Shown here: positions 46,588 to 53,764 of the stretch, piece after piece
Layout of the letters: each line of letters begins with the position of its first letter
Numbering within the stretch: the stretch's first letter is position 1
Source of the DNA: Chloroflexota bacterium
GTDB lineage: Bacteria > Chloroflexota > Anaerolineae > Promineifilales > Promineifilaceae
Assembly (NCBI GenBank): GCA_022616275.1
Contig: JAKEFB010000182.1
Span: 101,592-165,591, forward strand
Reading direction: 5' to 3'
Length of the DNA stretch: 64,000 nt
Position numbers and translations under genes: made by a program
Notes under the pieces: generated by a model
Told to the model about the DNA's origin: nothing
Database searches by the model: none
What the model saw: the letters and a program-made list of their open reading frames with translations, nothing else

Positions 46588-47274
46588 TCATGCAGGGTTG
46601 CGCACCAGGAAATCCTGTATCGAGTGCAACATCAATTCAACTTGATGGGCTGTATATTCTGAATACTTCCCATGTGCCGCCCTGTTACGTAGATCCAGCC
46701 AAGATGTAACTATTTTCTGATCGGATTTAGAATAGACATTATGGCTTGCCAACTCGGAGTTCATGGCCTCAGCTTTCTTTGGGCGCGGCGTACCTTTAGC
46801 GTCAGTTACTTCTACCGGTATGCCATTTTTGTTGCATAGTGTGCGGAGATGCTCTTCTAGAACCCCACCAATCAGCACGGCCGCGGGATCTTTATATCCC
46901 TCACTTAAGAGATACTCCGCCATTTCGAGAAAATCCGAGAAGACACTTGCGTGAATTATTTCTTCTAAACTCACCAAATAATCCGAAACCACTGCATGGC
47001 GTAACGCCTTCAAAATACCGGCTAAATGCGGTAATGCTGTGGGATAGTAATGCGGCGAATGCGCAGCAAACACCCTTTCTAGCAATACGGCATATTCGCT
47101 GTTTGAGCCGGCTATACGCTTAATGGCTGCTGCTGCCGCAGTCACAAATTCCGTCGCTGATTCCGTGTCCAGATCCGAAAGGTCATCGTACTTGCTGCTT
47201 TTTCTTAGCCCCTCGTACGTTGCAAGAAGTTCATCTAAATGAGGTAAGGCAACTGCTTTGAGCGTATTGTTCAT
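46588..47274 (-). CDS. HEPN-like protein of unknown function
   Basis: 228 residues, all helical by eye. Near the end DLRNRAAHGKYSEYTAHQVE contains R196-N-R-A-A-H201, an Rx4H motif as in HEPN ribonuclease or HEPN-fold accessory domains. The middle (LEEHLRTLCNKNGIPV) also resembles proteins of the DUF4145/abortive-infection type. Base composition is well below that of the core genes, pointing to transfer. No toxin-antitoxin partner (such as MNT) is directly adjacent. Calling it a defence RNase is inference. Confidence 0.65.
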   Translation of the reverse strand: MNNTLKAVALPHLDELLATYEGLRKSSKYDDLSDLDTESATEFVTAAAAAIKRIAGSNSEYAVLLERVFAAHSPHYYPTALPHLAGILKALRHAVVSDYLVSLEEIIHASVFSDFLEMAEYLLSEGYKDPAAVLIGGVLEEHLRTLCNKNGIPVEVTDAKGTPRPKKAEAMNSELASHNVYSKSDQKIVTSWLDLRNRAAHGKYSEYTAHQVELMLHSIQDFLVRNPA

Positions 47275-47298
47275 CTTGTTTCCTTTTCTGTGATCCCC

Positions 47299-47540
47299 TT
47301 ACTCTGGTTCCTCAGCAGCTCCCGCGCCTTCCTCTCAGTCGTCTTCTTGAACCCCCAACTCAAAGCACAGCGAGCGCAGATTGTCCAGGCTGTGATAGTC
47401 AACAATAAAACGCCACAAACGTACCAGGTCGTTGCTCACAAGCTACCACCCTCGTTCCAAAGAAAAAGCCGCTTACCCATCACCCGCCTCTCCCACGATA
47501 CACGCCACCCCTCCGGCCGAAACGCCCTCAGGTGCTCCAT
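47299..47540 (-). pseudogene. Decayed remnant with EAD-like sequence
   Basis: Two overlapping 34-codon minus-strand frames: ATG 47540 to stop 47436, and GTG 47439 to stop 47335. The second encodes LVRLWRFIVDYHSLDNLRSL then CFELGV; beyond its stop another frame reads KTTERKARELL. Compare the TIR protein tail LVRYFND, LRDLCFELSV and KARELV. It thus looks like a broken EAD domain. The 478-base stretch 47275-47752 contains no intact gene besides this and a repeat copy at 47596. Confidence 0.45.
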
Positions 47541-47595
47541 CACCGTGCCCGTGATACTTTTGTCAATCCTCGTTGTGCTCTCCAGGCACGACTGC

Positions 47596-47640
47596 CGAAA
47601 TTGTAACCCCCACCACTACCGGCCGCAATGCTTGCGTGAA
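47596..47640. repeat. Dispersed repeat B, copy 1
   Basis: The plus strand reads CGAAATTGTAACCCCCACC, ACTACCGGCCGCAATG, ending near GCGTGAA. Related copies are at 49923-49968 and 59384-59421. Confidence 0.55.
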
Positions 47641-47752
47641 TCAAAAGGCCCTCCTTCCTGGAAAAGAAGCCACGAAGCTAACATGCAATTTTCGTGAAAT
47701 GGCATCTTGACAAGTAGACAAAGGTTGGCATTAGAACAAAAAATAAACCACT

Positions 47753-48532
47753 TTACTGGGGTTTACGTTTTACTTTATACTTCCAGTTATTCCAGAAACG
47801 TCTTAGGCGGAACGAGATTGGTTCCCTAAATCTTGGAACTATGACACCTTGTGGAACGGCTCTAGCATAATCCCGTTCAGGTAACAAATCGCCCCTGCTC
47901 AACGAGAATAGATAATCAAACTCGTCAGAGCGGCCTAACTTTTGGCGCTTAGGCTTTACTGTAACTCTAAAGATCCTTTTTCGAATACCTGTTTGTATTT
48001 CAATCTTGTACTTGGAAGGTAATTCAACTGGCAGCCTAGAATTCGCATTTGGTGAACCTGGGTGTTCAAACGCCTCCACTCGAAACCCTGTGGCAGTGTT
48101 AGTGCGAATTAATCTATAAGGGGCCAAAGAAGTTCGTTCATCATTATAAAGGTCGTAGACCCTATAATCTCGGGCGTGATCATAAATTTCACGCTCATAA
48201 TGGTCTACAAACATCCACCCACCCATGTTTACGCGCCCTACTGTTATATCGTGCTGATACTTGTTCATTATCTCAAATTCGAGAACCGCATATACCTCTT
48301 TAGGATCCCCAACTTTCGGGATGCGCATAATGTAGCTCCACTTCCGTAGATCCTCTTCATTAAATTCTGTATAGTATTGAATAGCTGTTAGAACTTTGAC
48401 TTGTATGCGGTTGCGTTTCAGCCAGTATTCTCGGACGCGTAGCGCAGTTAGTATTATGGTAAGAGCAGTTCCTAGCCATATGACGTAAGAAGGCGGGGAA
48501 TTGTTTAGTAGATTTACTATGTCCCTGAACAC
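47753..48532 (-). CDS. Single-pass membrane protein of unknown function
   Basis: 259 residues. One N-terminal helix (YVIWLGTALTIILTALRV) is followed by a cytoplasmic, mostly beta, very basic domain (VYAVLEFEIMNKYQHDITVG, GWMFVDHYEREIYDHARDYR, KYKIEIQTGIRKRIFRVTVK). I recognise no family. Low GC and frequent AGA/ATA codons set it apart from the core genes. It precedes no obvious partner; a DUF4760-like gene lies upstream in the same direction after 86 bases. Confidence 0.6.
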   Translation of the reverse strand: MFRDIVNLLNNSPPSYVIWLGTALTIILTALRVREYWLKRNRIQVKVLTAIQYYTEFNEEDLRKWSYIMRIPKVGDPKEVYAVLEFEIMNKYQHDITVGRVNMGGWMFVDHYEREIYDHARDYRVYDLYNDERTSLAPYRLIRTNTATGFRVEAFEHPGSPNANSRLPVELPSKYKIEIQTGIRKRIFRVTVKPKRQKLGRSDEFDYLFSLSRGDLLPERDYARAVPQGVIVPRFREPISFRLRRFWNNWKYKVKRKPQ

Positions 48533-48618
48533 TTAGGTTATACCTCTTTTTTGGCTTTATCCAGCCACTCCGCCGTAATATTCACGCAAACGTAGACTTG
48601 AGCGGTGAAGGTTTTAGT

Positions 48619-49077
48619 CTACCTCTTGTTCATTTTTGCCTGTTCGTACGGCCAATCATAATCCTTCCAGTAGTTCGGACCTGATTTGTCTGGTTGTCGC
48701 AGCTCTTGAATATACCCACCTAATACTTCATAACAAGCAACTATGGTTGGTCCCCAATTATCTAAAAATGGTTTGGGCGGGACTAAGCCGTGTCGTATTA
48801 ACATTCCTGCAATATCGAACGTTGAGGCTACAAGTGAAGCGGCTTCCTCATCATTGGCCGACCATTGATCGCGTTGCAACTTGGAAATATGCCTTCGGAC
48901 CTGAAAACGAGCCTCCCTAACCTCCGAGGCTTGTACGAAGTTGATAAGAGCCAGAAAGTTTTCTGCATCAGATGCTTTCTGCATCGTCCGAAGCTGGCGC
49001 CAATATACGATGAAGGTTCCAGCAATAAGGAATGTAGCCACTGCCTGAATAAGTAATGTCAACTCTTCCACACTCAT
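48619..49077 (-). CDS. DUF4760-like membrane-anchored protein
   Basis: 152 residues. An N-terminal helix (LTLLIQAVATFLIAGTFIVYW) leads into a cytoplasmic helical domain (FLALINFVQASEVREARFQV, LVASTFDIAGMLIRHGLVPP, FLDNWGPTIVACYEVLGGYI). The pattern EVREAR, then a Trp and later a LIRHGL segment, is what I know from DUF4760. The function is unknown. It is another low-GC gene of the accessory region. Confidence 0.65.
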   Translation of the reverse strand: MSVEELTLLIQAVATFLIAGTFIVYWRQLRTMQKASDAENFLALINFVQASEVREARFQVRRHISKLQRDQWSANDEEAASLVASTFDIAGMLIRHGLVPPKPFLDNWGPTIVACYEVLGGYIQELRQPDKSGPNYWKDYDWPYEQAKMNKR

Positions 49078-49145
49078 CGCCCACCGAACCTTTCGATACT
49101 AAACCCAATACTCGATCTTACTAAACTTACCTTACCTCATCTCTA

Positions 49146-49259
49146 TTACGTATTTACTCCTTTATCTGTTGCAATCCTACGCGGTTCATCGTTGACCTTC
49201 CGAAAATGAATCCTAAACATCGCCACCACCACAATGCTATTTATCACGACCAACACCAT
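49146..49259 (-). CDS. Possible 37-residue single-helix peptide
   Basis: The frame ATG 49259 to TAA 49146 encodes one hydrophobic helix (MVLVVINSIVVVAMFRIHF) and a charged tail (RKVNDEPRRIATDKG). Helix-plus-basic-tail organisation is typical of small membrane proteins, but I see no clear ribosome site. It could equally be a gene remnant. Confidence 0.25.
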   Translation of the reverse strand: MVLVVINSIVVVAMFRIHFRKVNDEPRRIATDKGVNT

Positions 49260-49323
49260 TGTTAGTGGGATCAGTCAAGCATCTGCGGCCGCTCCTCCCG
49301 CCCATACCCCACCAGGACACACG

Positions 49324-49779
49324 TCACAAGAGCTTTACCAGCTTGACGTCCTCGTCTAGATAACCCAGATGGTGATAGAAACCGAGTGCTCGCTCATTAG
49401 CCGCGCCGGTTGTCAGGGAGAGGATCTGGTAGCCCTGCTCGCGCGCCCACTGCTCACAAGCCCGGACGAGGGCTTTGCCCACCCCCTCTCCCTCTGCAGT
49501 TTCACTGGTCGCCAGTTCCCCCATGTAGGCCTGGCCTTCACTGGTAAAGTGGCTACTGTGCGAGACAGTGGCGAAGCCAAGTCGTGTTCCTTGTTCATCT
49601 TCCGCCACGAAGACCATTGTCTTTCTTCCGTGCTGTTCGATGCTCCCTCTAATCCAGCCTTGAACTGCCGCGATCCACAATTGCGGATCGCGCCAGGGCG
49701 GCCTACCAATGGCCAGGCGCGACGCCAGGCTGAGGACGAACTCTCTGTCGGCGGGCAAATATGGACGTATATAAAACAC
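49324..49779 (-). CDS. GNAT-family N-acetyltransferase
   Basis: 151 residues from the GTG at 49779, which has GGAGG six bases upstream. The next in-frame ATG (49812) lacks a site and adds an unlikely Cys/Arg stretch. The GNAT fold is clear: VFYIRPYLPADREFVLSL, FVAEDEQGTRLGFATVS, YMGELATSETAEGEGVGKAL (acetyl-CoA pyrophosphate loop, here E-G-E-G-V-G-K-A) and GAANERALGFYHHLGYLDED. It acetylates an unknown small molecule or protein. Confidence 0.88.
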   Translation of the reverse strand: MFYIRPYLPADREFVLSLASRLAIGRPPWRDPQLWIAAVQGWIRGSIEQHGRKTMVFVAEDEQGTRLGFATVSHSSHFTSEGQAYMGELATSETAEGEGVGKALVRACEQWAREQGYQILSLTTGAANERALGFYHHLGYLDEDVKLVKLL

Positions 49780-49922
49780 ACGACACCTCCGGCCAACTAC
49801 ACAGCAATTCAAGAATCAATACCTTCGTCAGCTAAGACGTATATAGGCACGATTCAGCTCCTGAGTATTCATGAACTCTTCAAAACCCCAGTACTGTTTG
49901 GCGTCGCGGAACTGGTATATGT

Positions 49923-49968
49923 CGAAATTGTAACCCCCACCCCCACCGGCCGCAATTACCTTCACCCA
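49923..49968. repeat. Dispersed repeat B, copy 2
   Basis: The plus strand reads CGAAATTGTAACCCCCACCC, then CCACCGGCCGCAATTACC and TTCACCC. It matches copies at 47596 and 59384 over about 40 bases, with the GGCCGCAAT core shared by copies 1 and 2. Confidence 0.55.
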
Positions 49969-50097
49969 AGAGTAGGGGCGAGGCAGCCGGGCCAGTCGTT
50001 TGCTATTCACCAATACCTCCTCTCCCGGCTGCCTCGCCCTCTTCGTTCTCCGCCTACCATTTACCACATTTCCCCGTCTCAACCCAGCATTCTCCCC

Positions 50098-50159
50098 AAA
50101 TCCGTTAATAGACTCCCGCCGCCGAACTCCGCCCATCCGTGTTCCCCCTCCCCTTCACC
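50098..50159 (+). repeat. Dispersed palindromic repeat A, copy 1
   Basis: AATCCGTTAATAG, then GACTCCCGCCGCCGAACTC (a degenerate palindrome), then CGCCCATCCGTGTTCC and a C/T tail. Same orientation as the copies at 51362, 59492 and 59553. Confidence 0.7.
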
Positions 50160-50227
50160 TTGTCACCCTGTCACCCCCTCTCCCCCTCCCCTGCCCCAAA
50201 CCCCGGCCGTGAGAACACCGTGGCCTG

Positions 50228-51352
50228 TCAATCTCGTTCACAGAGGGGGTAGGCGTTCCGGTCTAAGGGCCAGCCGGCCGCATGCCAGGCCAGGTACTCG
50301 TCCAGGTGGATGGCCCAATAAGCGTCGCTGTGGCCGCCAGGGTTGATATGCGTTTCATGTGGAATACCGGCCGCTGTGAGCCAGGCATCCAATTCTTGCT
50401 GGCCGGCGCGCAAGAAATCCTCCTCACCCCAATCCAGCCAGATGCGTATCTGGCTCAAGTCGGCCTCCGCGTAGGTAGACAAGGGGTTGTAGCGAGCCGA
50501 ATCGGTTGCCAGGCGCAACTGGCTGCTGTGACCGGAAACTGCGCCAAACAATTCCGGGTGACGGAAGGCTATTTCCAGCGCCCAATAGCCGCCGCGCGAA
50601 ATGCCGCCAATGGAACGGCCGGCCGCTTCGGCCCAGGTACAGAAGTGATAATCTATGTAAGGAAGCAGATCGTTGAGGGTAACGCCCTCAATGCTGTAAT
50701 CACCCCCTGAACTCTGGTTGCCCAGTTCGCCGCTGAAGGGCATGATGGCAATAAAGGGTGGAAACGTGCCATTCGTGATGGCCGCGTCCAGGTGCTGAGC
50801 CACTCCCAGGTCGGGCCAATGGCTGTCCGTCTCGATCGAGCCATGAATCAGATAGAGCACGGGGTAAACGCGGCCGTCCTGACCGTAGCAATCCGGGACG
50901 TAGGCGTGAAAGCTGCGCCAGGGGCCGGCCGTGCGACTGGGAAATTCGCTACGGAAGAGGTAGCCGCGGCCGGCGCAATCCAGCGTCACGGGCAGGTATT
51001 GCCAATAGGGGGCGTTGGCCGGGTAGGGAAAATGAGCGCCAACAGGTGTGGCTACCGGTGGAATAGATGTATTGGTGGGAACAACACCCAGGGTGGGCGA
51101 AGGGGCCGACGTGTCCGTGTAGAGCGACCTGGGCATAACGCTGGGGGGCACAGTCGAGATAACCGGTGGCGGCAGTGTATAGGTGGACGGCACATCGGCC
51201 ACGGCCAGGACGGCCGGTAGAGCAACAGGCCCGGCCGCGGCCGCGCCGGGTGTGGGTAGAGCTTGCGCTGGCCGGCAGCCCGCCAGGAACAAAGCGAGCA
51301 GGATAAAAAGAATGGGTCGCACGAATGCTACGCTACAAACGAATGACGCCAT
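50228..51352 (-). CDS. Lipoprotein esterase (EsteraseD/Fes-like alpha/beta hydrolase)
   Basis: 374 residues. A signal with lipobox LFLAGC (C26) precedes a long Pro/Thr/Ser-rich linker and the hydrolase domain from about residue 115. It shows FHAYVPDCYGQDGRVYPVLY, then LIHGSIETDSHW, the nucleophile elbow GISRGGYWALEIAF (Ser in GxSxGG), WLDWGEEDFL (acid) and HINPGGHSDAYW (His). It is anchored outside the membrane and probably cleaves an acyl or feruloyl-type ester. No ribosome site precedes the ATG, and a GATAAT seven bases upstream suggests a leaderless mRNA. It lies between repeat A copies 1 and 2. Confidence 0.87.
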   Translation of the reverse strand: MASFVCSVAFVRPILFILLALFLAGCRPAQALPTPGAAAAGPVALPAVLAVADVPSTYTLPPPVISTVPPSVMPRSLYTDTSAPSPTLGVVPTNTSIPPVATPVGAHFPYPANAPYWQYLPVTLDCAGRGYLFRSEFPSRTAGPWRSFHAYVPDCYGQDGRVYPVLYLIHGSIETDSHWPDLGVAQHLDAAITNGTFPPFIAIMPFSGELGNQSSGGDYSIEGVTLNDLLPYIDYHFCTWAEAAGRSIGGISRGGYWALEIAFRHPELFGAVSGHSSQLRLATDSARYNPLSTYAEADLSQIRIWLDWGEEDFLRAGQQELDAWLTAAGIPHETHINPGGHSDAYWAIHLDEYLAWHAAGWPLDRNAYPLCERD

Positions 51353-51359
51353 GCTACAT

Positions 51360-51365
51360 ATTATC
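51360..51365 (-). promoter_or_regulatory. -10 box for a leaderless esterase transcript
   Basis: On the minus strand GATAAT is followed by ATGTAGC and the ATG at 51352. It lies at the edge of repeat A copy 2, so the repeat may supply an outward promoter. No convincing -35 hexamer is seen. Confidence 0.3.
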
Positions 51366-51420
51366 CGTTAATAGAGTTAGGCTGCCGAACTCCGCCCATC
51401 CGTGTTCCTCCCCTCTCTCC
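51362..51420 (+). repeat. Dispersed palindromic repeat A, copy 2
   Basis: TATCCGTTAATAG, GAGTTAGGCTGCCGAACTC (one mismatch in the 9-bp stem), CGCCCATCCGTGTTCC, then C/T-rich sequence and CACCTTGTCACCTTGTCACC words as after copy 1. It separates the esterase gene from the toxin cassette. Confidence 0.75.
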
Positions 51421-51481
51421 CTCACCTTGTCACCTTGTCACCCCCTCTCCGGATTGTAGACGGGCCGAGATATGTTACCTC

Positions 51482-51527
51482 TTTGAAACCTATCTTTGGT
51501 TAGGTTTGAAACCTATCTTTCGTTAGG
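51482..51527 (+). promoter_or_regulatory. 23-bp tandem direct repeat upstream of the toxin cassette
   Basis: Two adjacent copies (51482-51504 and 51505-51527), differing at one base, read TTTGAAACCTATCTT then GGTTAGG or CGTTAGG; a looser CCTTGGTTAGCC follows. Adjacent near-identical 23-mers about two helical turns long suggest a dimeric regulator binding side by side, controlling 51694 onward. Confidence 0.45.
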
Positions 51528-51630
51528 TGCGCTCCCCTTACCTTGGTTAGCCTGATGGCCTAACTATTTTCTCAAACAAAACCTCACCTTAGTCAGTTGT
51601 GCTGCTAGATCGCCTTATGCTAGGCTTTTC

Positions 51631-51672
51631 TGGCGATGGAAAATCGATGAGTTCTGGATTCCCCCATCGCCA
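51631..51672 (+). promoter_or_regulatory. Leader hairpin before the toxin cassette
   Basis: TGGCGATGG (51631-51639) and CCATCGCCA (51664-51672) form a perfect 9-bp stem with a 24-base loop. It ends 22 bases before the first start codon, which lacks a clear Shine-Dalgarno. It could act on the leader RNA or be an operator. Together with the tandem repeat it fills the gene-free stretch 51353-51693. Confidence 0.4.
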
Positions 51673-51693
51673 TTCCGTTCTCTTTGGTTAAAG

Positions 51694-52383
51694 ATGATGT
51701 CCTATTACACGGTAGACTTTGACGAAGATTTCAATGACCTGGAATGGGAGGAGCCAGAATTCGCTTACGCGTGGCCAGGCAGACACAGAGTGCCCCGTAC
51801 CTCCTGGTCCTCTGTGCAAGCATCGCTGGCCGAGGCCAACGACACGGCTCAAAAAATTGCCGTCGGCGCTCTGCAAACGTTGCCTCATGCCCTCCAGGGC
51901 GCGGCCGCCGGAGCCAAATTTGGCCCTTATGGCGCCGTGATTGGTGGCTTGGCCGGCGGCGCTCTGGGCCTAGCCCAGGCTGGGCAAAAAACCGTTGGTA
52001 GCTCGGACAAAAGGGCCATGCAACCTCTGACACTCGAGCCACAATCTTCAGCTTCCCCGGGAGCTTCTCCGGGCGCCGCTCGCCTGTTGAGCGTTCTTTA
52101 CCGGCCGGAAGTGCTCCAGGCCCTGGTAATGATGCTCATGGGAAACTCCGGTCACAGTCATGTCAAGGTAGGTGACACGCCCGTGCCTGTGGGCGCGTTT
52201 GCCAACATGCTCGGCAGCCTGGCAGGGCAGGCTGCGGCCGAATATCACACTGCCAGGCCTCAGTACAGTGAGGATGTGCCCACTTATCTATTTGATTCTG
52301 ACGGCGAACTGTTCTGCGACCCGGCTGTGCCCGAAGAGCGTGCGGCCGTCTTGCTGCACCTGCTGTCGCAAACGGCGACGTAA
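51694..52383 (+). CDS. Cassette protein 1: acidic leader and glycine-rich region, unknown
   Basis: 229 residues, no family recognised. The N-terminus is acidic and aromatic (MSYYTVDFDEDFNDLEWEEP) and then turns basic (GRHRVPR). A glycine-rich hydrophobic stretch follows (AAAGAKFGPYGAVIGGLAGG), like glycine-zipper segments that insert in membranes. Later come a hydrophobic segment with the motif LVMMLMGNSG and a family-unknown C-terminus (VPTYLFDSDGELFCDPAVPE). The leader and the MMxMGNxG motif recur in 53003-53677. First gene of a five-gene same-strand cassette ending in the large toxin-like protein. Confidence 0.7.
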   Translation: MMSYYTVDFDEDFNDLEWEEPEFAYAWPGRHRVPRTSWSSVQASLAEANDTAQKIAVGALQTLPHALQGAAAGAKFGPYGAVIGGLAGGALGLAQAGQKTVGSSDKRAMQPLTLEPQSSASPGASPGAARLLSVLYRPEVLQALVMMLMGNSGHSHVKVGDTPVPVGAFANMLGSLAGQAAAEYHTARPQYSEDVPTYLFDSDGELFCDPAVPEERAAVLLHLLSQTAT

Positions 52384-52427
52384 GGAATCAGCCAACCTCA
52401 TTCCCTAAGATTCCCAAGGAGAGATAG

Positions 52428-52904
52428 ATGACGGATGAGTTGTATCGCTTATTGCTGCAAAGGCTGACCGGCGCCAGCGCAGGGCCAGAAGCAGAAGCCA
52501 CGACACAGGAAATGTTGGCGCAGATGGTAGCGGCTGACCCACGCCTGCAATGGGTGCATCAATACCTGGCCCAGCGGCAAGCAGCCAACGCGCAGGAGGC
52601 TCATAATCTTTCAGCCTTCGCCCGGGAGAGTGACGATAGCCAGCTACGCGCTGTACGGCAATTGCGGCAACAGATGAAAGCCCTGATGTTAGAATTGCAG
52701 GAACTGCGAGAACGCAACGATTCGCTGGCCGCCGCCCTGGGCGCCTGTTACTTGTGCTGGGGCGAAGACCCGGAATGCTCCTACTGCGCCGGCCGCGGCC
52801 GCCCCGGTTACGCTGCGCCAGATAAAGCGTTGTTTATGGCCTGGGTCGCCCCGGCCGGGCGCGCCCTGAAAAATCAGAACTTAAATGTTGAAAGTGGTCG
52901 GTAG
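52428..52904 (+). CDS. Cassette protein 2: coiled coil with zinc-finger-like Cys cluster
   Basis: 158 residues. The first 100 are helical, with a coiled coil near 75-100 (LRQQMKALMLELQELRERND). A compact CYLCWGEDPECSYCAGRGRP follows, two CxxC pairs spaced as in DnaJ-type or treble-clef zinc knuckles. AAGGAG lies six bases before the ATG. No known family. The coiled coil and zinc knuckle suggest a chaperone- or adaptor-like partner for the cassette (inference). Confidence 0.7.
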   Translation: MTDELYRLLLQRLTGASAGPEAEATTQEMLAQMVAADPRLQWVHQYLAQRQAANAQEAHNLSAFARESDDSQLRAVRQLRQQMKALMLELQELRERNDSLAAALGACYLCWGEDPECSYCAGRGRPGYAAPDKALFMAWVAPAGRALKNQNLNVESGR

Positions 52905-53002
52905 CCGGTGGTTAGTAACCGGTCGTAAGTCGTCATGACCATCCACAACCGGTAACGTGCCACCGTCAATCTTTAATTTGTAACCCCAATAAGGAGAATC
53001 AA

Positions 53003-53677
53003 ATGAGCATGTACTATGAAGACGATCTAGATGTCCTCGAAGAGGATGAATTTAGCGAGTTGTTCGATAGCCTGACCGAAGAAGACGACGGTTACGAGGT
53101 AGCCGAAGCGTTCGGCCGGCGGCGCCGCCCCAAAGTAGCCGGGGGCCAACGGTACGCCCGGCCGCGCCTGGCGCGCAAGCCAGTCAGCCAGGCTGATTTT
53201 CAGAACAGCCTGGACCGCGTCTCTAAAGACATGAAGACCAATGCCCAGGCCATAAAGGCGATCAACCTGCGCCAGGAGCGGGATGCGGCCCAGATCAAGA
53301 AAAGCCTGCGCAAATCGCGCGATATGAGCCTTTTCACTCTGCTGCTTACTCAGCATCCGCCCACGACCGTCTCAACCTTTGAAGTCCCTCAGAACATCAC
53401 CGAGGGCGACCCGGACAATAGCCAGACGGTCGTCATCCCCAAAGGCACGAAGCTGGTCACCGATGTGGTTCATCAAAGCGGTTTGGACACGAACCTGATC
53501 TTCCTGCTGTTGTTGATGATGGGCAACAACGGCTGGGGGGACAAGATGAACGGCGACGAAAACAGCCTCTTCCCGCTGCTATTCCTCCTGACGCAACAGC
53601 AAGGCGGCGCGGCTGGCGCCAGCAACACGACGTTGAACAACTTGCTACCGGTGTTCCTGCTCATGGGCCAGAACTGA
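53003..53677 (+). CDS. Cassette protein 3: acidic leader, coiled coil and hydrophobic tail, unknown
   Basis: 224 residues. The leader MSMYYEDDLDVLEEDEFSEL is acidic and aromatic and then becomes strongly basic (GRRRRPK), the same arrangement as in cassette protein 1. A helical region follows (LDRVSKDMKTNAQAIKAINL), then a beta-like piece (VVIPKGTKLVTDVV). The tail has two hydrophobic segments (LIFLLLLMMGNNGWGD and SLFPLLFLLTQQQGGAAGA) and ends LLPVFLLMGQN. The MMGNNG motif echoes protein 1. AAGGAG precedes the ATG. It is possibly a membrane-inserting partner of the toxin; no database family is known to me. Confidence 0.7.
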   Translation: MSMYYEDDLDVLEEDEFSELFDSLTEEDDGYEVAEAFGRRRRPKVAGGQRYARPRLARKPVSQADFQNSLDRVSKDMKTNAQAIKAINLRQERDAAQIKKSLRKSRDMSLFTLLLTQHPPTTVSTFEVPQNITEGDPDNSQTVVIPKGTKLVTDVVHQSGLDTNLIFLLLLMMGNNGWGDKMNGDENSLFPLLFLLTQQQGGAAGASNTTLNNLLPVFLLMGQN

Positions 53678-53704
53678 GCTGGCGACCACAAGGTATTGTC
53701 GGCA

Positions 53705-53742
53705 CACTTTCCGAACCGCCCTGACCGGTGGTTCGGAAAGTG
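53705..53742 (+). promoter_or_regulatory. Perfect 13-bp hairpin between cassette genes 3 and 4
   Basis: CACTTTCCGAACC (53705-53717) and GGTTCGGAAAGTG (53730-53742) flank a 12-base loop. Only a weak T run follows, so it may be a partial terminator or processing site that sets lower expression of the two downstream genes. Confidence 0.6.
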
Positions 53743-53764
53743 CGACTTTGGACGAGGTAATTCT

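Larger units (their letters stand above)
49780..50227. other. Gene-free stretch with decayed sequence and repeats
   Basis: There is no intact gene here. A short minus-strand run (YNFDIYQFRDAKQYWGF, EEFMNTQELNR) looks like a fragment of a lost protein. Repeat B copy 2 occupies 49923-49968 and repeat A copy 1 occupies 50098-50159; simple CACCTTGTCACC and CCCTCTCC words follow. Confidence 0.6.

Noticed and set aside
47707-47735. Perfect TTGACA on the plus strand
   Set aside because: No good -10 at 16-18 bases and no plus-strand gene downstream; it lies next to the end of a minus-strand gene.
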